64,000 nucleotides of DNA from Neoceratodus forsteri (lineage: Eukaryota; Chordata; Ceratodontiformes; Ceratodontidae): contig CM028129.1 of the NCBI GenBank assembly GCA_016271365.2, positions 1,004,599,501 through 1,004,663,500 of the forward strand. The letters are read 5' to 3'. Made by a program: the position numbers and the translations under genes. Each line of letters starts with the position of its first letter. The stretch's first letter is position 1. Under the pieces are notes generated by a model. It was not told the DNA's origin. It did not search any database and saw only the letters and a list, made by a program, of their open reading frames with translations. Below, piece after piece: positions 32,847 through 42,059 of the stretch.

Positions 32847-33104
32847 TATGAGGAAATTATTTTTCACGAAGAGAGTAGTGGATGCATGGAACCACCTTCC
32901 TGGAGAGGTTGTGGGGTCTAAAACAGTGGAGGAATTCAAACATGCATGGTACAGACATAAGGCAATTTTAGTGGGGGGTTGCAGGAAGTAGGCTGTTGGT
33001 TAACTAGAATCTGCAGCTTATCCAATAGGTAGGGAAATGAGCAGACTGGGTGGGCCAAGTGGTTCATATCTGCTGTCAAAGTCTATGTTTCTATGTTTAA
33101 TCTA
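31930..33104 (+). mobile_element. Internally deleted SGNH-type LINE inserted in the capsid gene
   Basis: The segment begins with sequence matching LINE A at about 56,820 (CTGCCTCAGAGGTTGCC, GGGTGAGG(G/A)TGGTGGAACAGAGG). It then encodes a largely complete esterase-like ORF1 domain. Block I is LLIGDSIVRGVD (GDS), block III is HLGTND and block V is HDGLHLS. Directly after that it jumps to the ORF2 3' end (PYEERLRELNMYAL...) and the family 3' UTR ending CTATGTTTCTATGTTT. The entire endonuclease/RT portion, about 3.6 kb in LINE A, is missing. It is thus a non-autonomous deletion derivative, or was deleted after insertion. Confidence 0.88.
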
Positions 33105-33339
33105 GTATGAGTGGGGGGGATCTATGAAAGATCGGCCACTAGTTGTTAACCGTCAGGAATTTACCCAAGGGTACACCCTGTTTGCCTTTGATCTCACTCC
33201 GGACCAAGAATGTGCTGATCATTATTCTTTAATTAAAACTGGGAACCTCAGAGCTGAGATCAGATTTGCAGAGGCCCTTCCACAAACAGTTAATCTCATT
33301 ATCTATGCTGTGTTTGATAATGTCATTGAAATAAACTAG
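33105..33339 (+). pseudogene. MCP: Major capsid protein, C-terminal part after LINE insertion
   Basis: The frame reads GYTLFAFDLTPD, LIKTGNLRAEIRF and LIIYAVFDNVIEIN, the conserved end of the double-jelly-roll capsid protein (last strands of the second barrel). It ends at TAG 33,337, with 8 nt to the protease start. It is separated from the rest of the gene by the inserted LINE. Confidence 0.92.
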
Positions 33340-33347
33340 AGAAAAAA

Positions 33348-33933
33348 ATGTCATTTTTGATTATATGTGATAAACCATAAAAATTAACACAAAGCAGCTG
33401 GAAAAAATTGTAACCATTGACTCCCACATCTGTGACTGCTTTCTGGGCATGTTTCCCTGTGATCTGCTACCCAAGGAGAGACTGAGAAACCTTTCCACAG
33501 CGCTAGTCATCAATACTGACCCCCATGACCTCCCTGGACAGCACTGGTTAGCTGTATACATTTCAGAAAATGGGACTGGGGAGTTCTTCGACAGCTAAGG
33601 TTTTCATCCTGACAATCATGCATAAACGATTGTTTTTTTTAAAACAGAAATGTAAAATACATTTTGTACTAAAACACACAGTTGCAAGATACCTTTTCTA
33701 CCACCTGTGGATTTCACTGCATCTTTTTCTTACACCACAGATGCAAAGGACTTTCTTATGATCAAATTTTAAAAGTGTATTCTAATGATTTGCTGAAAAA
33801 TGATGCCATGGTAACTAGTTTTGTACGTCACCTTTTCAGACATCTAAACATGTCAGGGCAGGTATCAGTGAGGTGCCAACATGTTCAGACTTGTTTGTCT
33901 TGTAATGAATTTAAAATATGCAACCGCTTATAA
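33348..33933 (+). pseudogene. PRO: Adenain-type cysteine protease, frameshifted
   Basis: This gene would process capsid precursors. The catalytic His lies in GQHWLAVYI (about 33,538) followed by GEFFDS. A stop (TAA 33,596) replaces the usual aromatic residue of the next block. Further on, in another frame, STTCGFHCIFFLHHRC (33,691-33,738) supplies the nucleophile Cys, and KNDAMVTSFV ends the conserved part. At least one further frame change is needed near the start, since the ATG at 33,348 runs into a stop after ten codons. The order after the capsid gene matches other Polintons. Confidence 0.9.
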
Positions 33934-34045
33934 TTTTATTCAAAACCAGTCACTTATAAAATCAAAAGACAAAGAACCTCTGTGCGTAAACACTGAGGCA
34001 AGGGTTACCCCAAACGGCATTTGGCTGGGAAGCCTAGTTTCAAGA

Positions 34046-34103
34046 AAATACAAAATCACACATGCTCCCACAATGCGGGAGCGGGAAGTGTGATTTTGTA
34101 TTT
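34046..34103. terminator. Perfect nested hairpin between convergent gene blocks
   Basis: AAATACAAAATCACAC (34,046-34,061) pairs exactly with GTGTGATTTTGTATTT (34,088-34,103). Inside the 26-nt loop, GCTCCC (34,064-34,069) pairs with GGGAGC (34,077-34,082). It lies 113 bp after the protease gene and before the minus-strand genes. A role in transcription termination or RNA stability at the meeting point is possible but unproven. Confidence 0.8.
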
Positions 34104-34256
34104 ACTTATAAAATCATATATAAACACTCATAATTGTGTGTCTGTGTCAGTTTTTCTGGGGGTCTGTGTTTAAACTTGAGGGAGGGCACCTATGTTTAAA
34201 ATTTTCAGATATGCAATGTCTTCAATAAGGACAAAAATATATAAAATATTAAGGTA

Positions 34257-34282
34257 TTTATTGTAAAAAACATGCCAATAAA
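34257..34282. terminator. Back-to-back polyadenylation signals for the two arms
   Basis: TTTATT at 34,257-34,262 is AATAAA on the minus strand and would serve the right-arm genes. AATAAA at 34,277-34,282 would serve the left-arm genes. The two sets would overlap tail to tail by a few tens of bases. Confidence 0.5.
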
Positions 34283-34433
34283 ATACAACATACATCAGTG
34301 GTAACATCATGGATAAGATATAGTAAACAGAAGCATCTTCTGTTAAAAAATGCACACTATATATACTGTAGCACTGAGGTAGAATTATTGTAAGCACCTC
34401 TTTCTAATAACATGTTAACATATTTAACTATGA

Positions 34434-34566
34434 AGTAGGCTAACATGCATCAATATAAACACTTTTTTTGTAAAAACAGGATTACATAGTCAATATGAGG
34501 TAGGCTAACGTGCATCACTATAAACACTTTTTTCCAAAAACAGGATTACATAGTCAATATGAGGTA
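34434..34566. repeat. Tandem duplication of about 68 bp
   Basis: GTAGGCTAAC(A/G)TGCATCA...TATAAACACTTTTTT...ACAGGATTACATAGTCAATATGAGGTA occurs twice in succession in the intergenic zone of the Polinton. Confidence 0.9.
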
Positions 34567-34675
34567 AATGGTTAGCATATGTTGTACACAGCAATCACTG
34601 AGGTATATAACATTCATACATAGAGACTGCATTTAAATTTTACACAGTGAGCCACATAGGGTTTTTAAAAGACTT

Positions 34676-35363
34676 TCATCTTTGGGGTGTCACTGACCAT
34701 TGGTTGACTGGAGATGGCTGTGGTTGTCTTGCACCAGCCAATTTTAATCTTTCCACATAGCTCCTGTTTGCTGAATGAGCAAACACTGAGGTGGGTATGT
34801 TAGATTCAGCCATTGCTTTGACAAAAACATCCCAGCCCTTTGGCTTTCTGTGGTCAGGGATTGTGTGAGTGGATGTAGCCAATCTTACCAAATCGACCAT
34901 GTGAGACCCAGAAACAACAGTACCTTTATACATTAATTCCCCCTTATCACTCCAAAATACAACATCCTTGTTCTTTGCCATATGTTTTAACAAAAGTTCA
35001 GCGTTGGTTTTAGATCAATGAGAAACACTACTTAAAATGTCTTTTTCCATAGTACTAGGTACAGAAGCTGTCTCTGCCGTGTCCGCAGAGGGGTCAGAAA
35101 TTGATTCATTTTCAGGCATCAATAATGTTAAACTGGTTTTAGCTTGTTCTCCTTCTCTTACCAAATTCAGATAATGCTGTAACACAGCAGAGTACATTTT
35201 GGCTTTGTCATAGTCTGATAAATCAGTCCAGGACAGTATAGCTCTCATGTCAGTGTCCAAATTGTTAGTTGCAACTTTTTCTCATATCCTGATTAGGGTA
35301 ATTAGTTTTAATGTGATCCGTCTGTTGCTGAGGCACCAAATACATTTTCTGAGTAAAATCCAT
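34676..35363 (-). pseudogene. Polinton minor virion/accessory protein (PX/PW-type), stop and frameshift
   Basis: The gene starts at ATG 35,361-35,363, overlapping the stop of the upstream 110-codon gene by one base (TAATG). The start MDFTQKMYLVPQQQ passes, after a frameshift near 35,265, into DTDMRAILSWTDLSDYDKAKMY. An in-frame TGA follows at about 35,015, then the conserved second half HMAKNKDVVFWSDKGELMY, GSHMVDLVRLAT and KPKGWDVFVKAM. I recognise this as a conserved Polinton protein of unknown function commonly found beside the ATPase. The exact letter name used in the literature varies. It ends at 34,676. Confidence 0.8.
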
Positions 35364-35692
35364 TATCTATTAGCCAGCAGGCTGGTAATCAAAGGGACAG
35401 CAATTCCTAACAGTGTCCCTATAAAGCCACCTGTCTGGTTAACTATTTTCTTTTTCCTTTTTAAGGTTATTTGTTTATCGCTTAAAGTTTTAATGACTCT
35501 CTGGGTTTTTTTCAGCAAACCTAACTGTTTTGATGACAGTGCAATATTTCCTTTGAGAGTGTTTAAGGCTATCTCAGCTATAGCTGATATCAGATCATCA
35601 GAGGCTGAACATAAAATAGCTTTTCTTAAGCTCAGAGGCCCTTTTACTAGTAACTTTAAAACAGACAGATTTCTCTGCAGTCTTTTAGACAT
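35363..35692 (-). CDS. Intact 110-codon basic protein with hydrophobic C-terminus
   Basis: The frame is open from MSKRLQRNLSVLKLLVK to a hydrophobic end (GGFIGTLLGIAVPLITSLLA). The middle is Lys-rich (KTQRVIKTLSDKQITLKRKKK). Small proteins of this build (basic body, Gly-Gly-Phe, then a hydrophobic tail) recur in Polintons and related virus-like elements; their function is unknown. It lies 15 nt downstream of the ATPase gene and overlaps the next start by one base, so it is co-transcribed. It is one of few genes here without damage. Confidence 0.75.
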   Translation of the reverse strand: MSKRLQRNLSVLKLLVKGPLSLRKAILCSASDDLISAIAEIALNTLKGNIALSSKQLGLLKKTQRVIKTLSDKQITLKRKKKIVNQTGGFIGTLLGIAVPLITSLLANR

Positions 35693-35707
35693 AATGACAA
35701 TACAGTA

Positions 35708-36379
35708 TCAAATATTTTTAGAAGCAGAATGTGTTTTTTTCATGACATATGCCACAGGCCAGTCAGGGGGAAACCACCCACTACACAGTCTATATTCATC
35801 TGGTGTATTGGATCTTAACTCAATCAGTAAATAGCCATGAGGCTTTCTTGTAGCATCTTCAAAAGCTTCTAAGAAAAATTTTGTCTGACCAGGATACATC
35901 TGCCTAGCCAGAGTTATGATCTGCAGCTTGTCTCTGGGTTTTTTAAACAAAATCATGTATTTGGCATTTAGTGTGATGGTCCTACCTTTTTTACCTTGAC
36001 AGAACACATTCTGGACAATTAAAAATATTGTCAACTGTTTATGATGACTGTACTTGGTAAACCCATACTCAACTTCACTATTTTGACGGGCACTGTCCAT
36101 TAAATCATCTATAACAACAAAATTTACCTTTCCAGGGGATAAGAGATCATTGTCAGCTAGTGACATTGGTAGCACCTCCACAATGTTAATCTGTGGGAAC
36201 TTTAACAACAATTCATTATACAAAGGTTGCCAACAGCTGTAGAACCAGACAATATTTTCAGGCTTGTGTGATAAAGTGGCATCAGTATGTTCCAACAACT
36301 GTTTTATAAAGAAGCTCTTCCCACTATTAGAGGGGCCAGCCAACAGACAAGTAAAGGGATGCTGCAGCCTGATATCCAT
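35708..36379 (-). CDS. ATP: Genome-packaging ATPase (FtsK/HerA-type, A32-like), intact
   Basis: The 223-codon frame is complete. Walker A is GPSNSGKSF near residue 15, and Walker B is NFVVIDDLMD near residue 85-94. A Q/N-rich sensor-like segment (HHKQLTIFLIVQNVFCQG) follows. The N-terminal MDIRLQHPFTCLLAG is typical of Polinton ATPases, which would pump the linear DNA into the capsid. The length is normal for the family. It lies 52 nt downstream of the polymerase gene on the same strand. Its survival amid broken neighbours may be chance for a short gene. Confidence 0.95.
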   Translation of the reverse strand: MDIRLQHPFTCLLAGPSNSGKSFFIKQLLEHTDATLSHKPENIVWFYSCWQPLYNELLLKFPQINIVEVLPMSLADNDLLSPGKVNFVVIDDLMDSARQNSEVEYGFTKYSHHKQLTIFLIVQNVFCQGKKGRTITLNAKYMILFKKPRDKLQIITLARQMYPGQTKFFLEAFEDATRKPHGYLLIELRSNTPDEYRLCSGWFPPDWPVAYVMKKTHSASKNI

Positions 36380-36431
36380 TTTTCACAATCAGTATCCGTA
36401 AGGAAGTGTTTTTAAAATTGTTTTGTAAAAC

Positions 36432-39400
36432 TCACTTGTCATAAACTACTCTCGGGGTCTTGGACAGCGTTTTTGTTTCAAGGGACCACTGCTTTTTATT
36501 CCTAACAATGCTGGGTTGACTCACAGTAATTTCTATAGAGATCTGTGACCCCGTATAATCAATGATCAGGTCCTTCAGACTTTCAAAATGAATGTGTTTA
36601 CTTTAAGGGTAAACCCTTTCACTTTAAGAACAACCTCTCCACTGGACATCCGGTAGCTGTAAGTTGTTGGGCCTGCAGAAACTAACTCTGTAATGTGTTC
36701 ATCTGCAGGAACTTCCCTGGTTAGCTCCCCTAAATAATCACCTAGAGGTGGGGTCCAGTCACCCAGTCTGGACACAAAAATGACAGAGTCGGTGTTGTGG
36801 TAAAGGCACCATCTTGTAACCTGTATAGCAGGTTGTAGAGTTCCACTCTGGCATACGCTGTTGTAAAACTAGCTGTAAATACGTTGATATTATTAGAATT
36901 GGGGTAATGATCTCTTGTGTATTTCCAGCTTAAACAAGGTGTTTCATCATTGATGAGACAGCATGAGGCTATATTGTAGTATGGTGCAAACACAAACTGA
37001 AAGAGTTTGTCAGAGTCTGTTACCATGCTCGTGGTCGGCAAATTAGCTCTATGCCCAAATTTGCCCCAAAGAGAATTTAAAACAGTTAAGATATCTGTCT
37101 CTTGCGGGGTTACAGTAGGCTATCGTAGGGGTCAAATGTGTATATTTTCCTTTCAAAATACTGTATGTACCTGACTTTATCTGGTTCATTTTACCCATGA
37201 AGGGAAACCAGATGCCTCTTGCTTGCCTTTTAGATGCAGCTTGATATAGTCTGCAAAAATTTCTGTGCATGACTCTTTAAAATGCCAAACTTCATAAATG
37301 TTAATGATTTTGTAGCCTTTTTCCAGTGCCAGGTTTAGTTCCACAGTACAGTAGGTACCTGTAAGTGACCTTTGCTCATCATCGTGTGTGCATGATGTTG
37401 TTTGAAGTCTGTCTTCAGCGCATGTGAGACATAATGTAAACACTAGTTTTTTACCAATCCTGGATGGCAGCACTGGAAAAAAAGGCCTCTGGGGGTAAGA
37501 CTTTTACTTCTGCTAAACCAAAGTACTGAGTGAGATCATCAAAATTGTCATAAATGATGTCAGGATGACCGACTGGATACTGTTTTGTTTTGTTAACAAA
37601 AGGGTAGAGGCTGGTAAAATCATAATAGTGTATTTTCTCATCAGGCTGCATCTTATAGTACAGACAAATGGCATTTGTTCTCCCCCAAGACAGTGACTGC
37701 CTAGGTTGGAGTGGCTGTGGTAGCTGCCTGTCCCTCAAAAAATTATTCAAACCCTGATCTATAGCCAGCATTGCTTTCCATTCATGTTCCCACAATACTC
37801 TTAATGGCAAAACCCTTGCTTTTTAGAAAATTAAATTTGTGCATGGTCCTATTGAATAACTGTCCAAAACTAGTTCCTGTCATGTGGTTTCTATCTTTCT
37901 CACAGTAACAGATGTTGCAGCTGTGAAAAAAAACATTAAATTCAAATGCTGTGGGTATTCCATTTATGACAGAATAGCCATCCAAAAAGTATGGACCCAC
38001 CTTAAATTCACCACCCCTTCATGCATGCTGAATAGAAATGTTTTCTCAGATATGCACATACACCACTGAATAGCAGGTGGAAGTATCTCTTTAATTGTCT
38101 GTGGTAGTCATCTGGGGAGAACTAGTGACAGTGCATTCTTTCAAAAATAAAAATCTGTACATGGCCATGTAGACTGAGGTTATCATGACGTACTGGAAGG
38201 GGTCTAAGGATATTGTTTCATACACTACTGTATCACCATCTGACTGTTTTAAAACACTTTTGGCTGTCATGTTCATCGCTTCTTTCCTAAATTTGACACA
38301 GGCTTTTCAAATAATTTCAACATCTAACTGACAATAGTAGTGAAGCTCTCTTTTCAGATCAAATTCTCCATGTCAGTTAGCTGGGTACCATTGTAAAACT
38401 CTTGCTTTTCTGTAGGCAGCATATATTCAGAACCATAAAACTGAACATCAGGCAGGAGGCCTACATAATTTTCATTAGCCTTGGTGTAAAAAACAATGGG
38501 AAAAGTAACCTTTAGCAGTCTCATTCTCAAATCCAAGGGCTGCAGGGATTTTTGCTAGTTTAAAAGGAAGAAAACGATGGCTGTCGATAAATCTGATGTG
38601 TAGGGATGTCACTGTGACACAGAGTAATTTCCCTCCTTGTGTGAACAATTTAATATCAATTCTTTCCTTGACTAGCTGGCTAATGATAAAATAACTGCCA
38701 TAGCCTTTGGCATTGTGTGCTATAAATATGTAGTGTCTAAATGATGCATCAATAAAATGTCCTTCAAAAGATTTTATACAACTTTCCCCTTCAAATTCCA
38801 AGGACCTCTCCCCATCTAATTGCTTAGCATACACAAAATTTGGTATGTGCTCTCCCGTTTCTTGTGTGGCCTCAGAATCAAACACTGTATATTTCTCAGA
38901 GATTTTTACATCTGTGAGTGGTGACGTGTAACACAGATGCTTGTCTGCGGTCATGAAAGAACCACATCTGTTACACTGAATCAATTTACATGCATGAGAT
39001 CCCTTGTACAAGACAAAACATTGTTCACACAGTTTCATGGATTTACAAGACCCTGTACTCCCTTCAGCTCTAGCTAAGTGCCTTTCTAGGCATGCTAGAG
39101 ACCTACAAATCTTTTTACAGTAGGGGCAGGATGCAGTGTCGGTTTCCTGTTCAAGACAATTGGGGTCAAAGCAAACTTTGCACTGTTGTGCACAGATATG
39201 ATTTCCCTTATGGCTATAGGCTACATCACAATATTCGCATAGGTACCTAGCCCCGATGAATTTTTTACATTTGTTATACCATAATAATGGTTGTCATGCA
39301 GTAATACAAACAGTGTTTTAGGAAGTCTTTCTGGTCCTGTTGGAAATGTTTGCCAGTTTTCTTCATTATGATATAAAATCTTAATTTTGACTCCTAAAAA

Positions 39401-39590
39401 ATGTTCAAATTGGTGCACATCACTAAAAGTGACAGGGGTTTGGTCTGACAAACCTAACTCAGCATGCAATATTTTAGCCTTATTCAACAACTGACTGTCA
39501 CTCATATGTGGACTTAGGAATGCGAGAATGGAGCCACTGAAACATAAACTATTATCTCTGTTATTTAAATCAATCAAGTATCATCTCTTT
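36432..39590 (-). pseudogene. POLB: Protein-primed DNA polymerase B, multiple frameshifts
   Basis: It runs right to left. An N-terminal domain (LNNRDNSLCF...VGLSDQTPVTFSDVHQFE-like; about 39,577-39,260) precedes a Cys/His zinc-finger region (about 39,240-38,930; CEYC, CPYCKKIC, CEQC, CNRCG). The exonuclease domain follows, with VFDSEAT (Exo I), AHNAKGYGSYF (Exo II, Asp replaced by Gly) and RFIDSHRFLPF. In the polymerase domain, motif A is YDFTSLYPFVN (about 37,640), motif B is LNSLWGKFGHRA (about 37,070) and motif C reads YHNTDSV (about 36,790), with Asn replacing the first Asp of the expected DTDS. It ends at TGA 36,432. At least six frame changes are needed by eye. It would have replicated the element by protein priming. 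Confidence 0.92.
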
Positions 39591-39921
39591 TTTTTGTAAA
39601 ATCCTGCTATACAAGATGAAGCTCAGTGTCCGTCTCCCCCCACCCCTGAACCCTGGTGATTCCTGATAGTAGTTACCACGAGATGTATACTGTCATCAGT
39701 AATGATTTCTGTTTTGCTCTGTAGCATATCAGCTAGTTGATCTAAGAAGCAGCATTTAATCTTAACTGTCTAAAGTCTCCACGGCATGTTTGTCTCATCA
39801 CCCTGTCCAGCAATTATTATATAGCCTGGTGCATTGCAGCAATGGCCTCTGTAAAAGATTTCATTTTATCTAGATTTATAAACTTGTATCATTGATGGAA
39901 TTCTGTAGCATTACATTTTTT

Positions 39922-40637
39922 TTAAACACGTTCATATTGCTGCACAGATTCTAAAAATACTGTAGGGGGTGACCTGTTTGCCAGTTCATCATCATCTTGC
40001 ATATGTGCCGCAACCTGGCTTTCTAATTCACCAGATTGCTGAACATTAGTAACATGCTGTAATAACTTATGTTGTAATATTTTCCTGGCACACTTTACTC
40101 TTTTTTTCAAATTTTCTCGGATTGTTTAATTTTTTACCCAGATTTTTCTTTTTTGACACCATTTGTTATTTTTTTTTTTCATTTTGTTAGTGCTGCCACC
40201 CTTTGTACTCAGCTTGTGAGAGCTTCTGTGCTTTCACTTTGTAATTCTATTTTTGTATTTGAACACTGTTTCCTCCATTCTCCTGTACTTTTCAAACATG
40301 TGGGCCACATTTGCCATCTGTTTCAGCTCTGAGTATGAGAACTTTGTTGCACATAATAAAGAAAATACACTGCTCAGTAAAGCACCTTTACAAAACTCAG
40401 ATTTAATCATCTGATGATCATAAACATCACTAGATAATCTGCTCTCAATTATCAAGCCATTAAATAAACAATCAATGCTTTAAGAATACAGGCTTTCCCA
40501 GCATTGATCGTGTCAATGCCCCTTTCTTGAAACCTTGAGTACAGTAACTCTTTGTCAGAAACCCTTGTGCTGCTGCTTGTAGATGGCTGTACGTCGTCAT
40601 TTAGATTCACACAAGATCTATTTTGCTCATAACTCAC
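39922..40637 (-). pseudogene. N-terminal extension of PolB or separate upstream gene, broken
   Basis: Minus-strand frames show a Ser-rich start (DVQPSTSSSTRVSDKELLYSRF with GIDTINAGKACILKALIVYL, 40,452-40,637). SRLSSDVYDHQMIKSEF with KFSYSELKQMANVAHMFEKY follows in another frame (40,234-40,455). A Lys-rich part and a polar segment (39,922-40,110) come next. I associate such sequence with the region preceding Polinton PolB. Whether it is one protein with PolB or a separate gene cannot be settled because frameshifts and stops intervene. The 39,590-39,921 stretch contains no clear frame. Confidence 0.5.
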
Positions 40638-41270
40638 ACCAACAGAAACTTTTCAAGTGCCTTAGAAAAACATCTCATTCAAGTAATTGTCTTTTTCTCC
40701 CTCTCTCTCCTGCAGGGGTTCGCTGTGCTGCTGGTAAAAACAGAAAATACACCCCTGTCACTACTTTTGTATTTTCAACTTTATACTGTAAGACAAAATT
40801 TAAACTCTAAAAACTTACAGCATTTTTTAACCTCCCCTCAGTCTCCTATTTTCATCATTATACTGTAAAACAAATTTCAAATCTGAAACCTGCAGCCCTT
40901 TTTCCTTAACTCTCCCAAAAAAACCTGCAGCATCTACTATTCCTAGTTGAAAATAAAAATACACACCTTCTGTAGTGGTAAATGGTGCATTATTCAGCTC
41001 TTCAATCGATTGGAAAAGGGCCCCTCAGTCTCCTATTTTCATTTACACCCCATGACTCCATTATTGCTTGTTAAATGTTTTTAAAAATTCTTTTAGCTCA
41101 AGATGTATTTTTAGTAGTCTCACTCTGTTCTTTTCTCTTTAGCTCTCAGTGTCTTGAAATTCTTATATAAAATGTGTAAAACCCACACCCCAACTACGTG
41201 GCTAGTAGTTAAAAAATGTCTGAACATCTGGTACTGTCCATCAAAACCCCCTCCCTACTCCTCCATGGGG

Positions 41271-41280
41271 AAATATATAA
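41271..41280 (-). promoter_or_regulatory. Putative TATA box of right-arm transcription unit
   Basis: AAATATATAA (minus strand TTATATATTT) lies about 630 bp upstream of the first right-arm frame, roughly mirroring the TATA-like box at 25,082. The 40,640-41,800 stretch is otherwise AT-rich spacer with short repeated phrases (CCCCTCAGTCTCCTATTTTCAT at 40,838 and 41,021; GTCTTTTTTAAACAGCTGCA at 41,462 and 41,748). The promoter is a guess. Confidence 0.35.
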
Positions 41281-41797
41281 GTCCTAGGCTACTCCTTGTA
41301 GGCTTTGTTTTTCACTTCCTGCAACAGCTGGAAGGTATCTTTCTAATACCTTTCTGCTAAAATTTCGGTCAGAGTCTAATTAAAAGGTATGCAGACTGCT
41401 TCTTTAAGTCCAAATAAGCTTATGGCTTAGTTAATTTTTAAAATGTATAATGAAAATCTTGTCTTTTTTAAACAGCTGCATCCTTTAAATTAGTAATTCA
41501 GTAAAACAGCTTACATACCACTAATCAGAAGATAAAACTTATTTTGTCTTTTCTAAATAGTTAATCATGAGAATCACCTGTTTTTCTCTTTCACACAGTA
41601 GGGGTTCTAGCAAGATTAATGATTCTCTGTGTAAATGAAAAACAGATGTTTTTTTCTCAATCTTAAAACACAAAGGGGCACAGTTTATAATAACAGTAGT
41701 TGAGTGTCAGCTTAAGTTATGTTTTTAAAAGTCAAAATAGAAATTCTGTCTTTTTTCTAAAACAGCTGCAACCTTTAAATCAGTAATTTAGTGTAAC

Positions 41798-41800
<3 letters not shown>

Positions 41801-41847
<47 letters not shown>
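41801..41847. repeat. (CA)n microsatellite abutting the Harbinger element
   Basis: A CA run ending three bases before the Harbinger left terminus. Expansion here may have obscured the target duplication. Confidence 0.95.
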
Positions 41848-41849
<2 letters not shown>

Positions 41850-42059
41850 GGCCCAGATATTCAAACTGCACCCAAAAAGTGCTCAACAGCAGGAGCAAGC
41901 ACAAGTCCACTGTGCCTATGCACAAGAGGTGTGATATTCAAAAACTGCACAAGCCAAGATGCGCCTATGGCACATAGCTGAATATCGCACCACCTGCACC
42001 ATGGCGCAACCAGAGATGTGCAGTTGCGCATTTCTGATGCACCATAGCGCAACAAGGAA

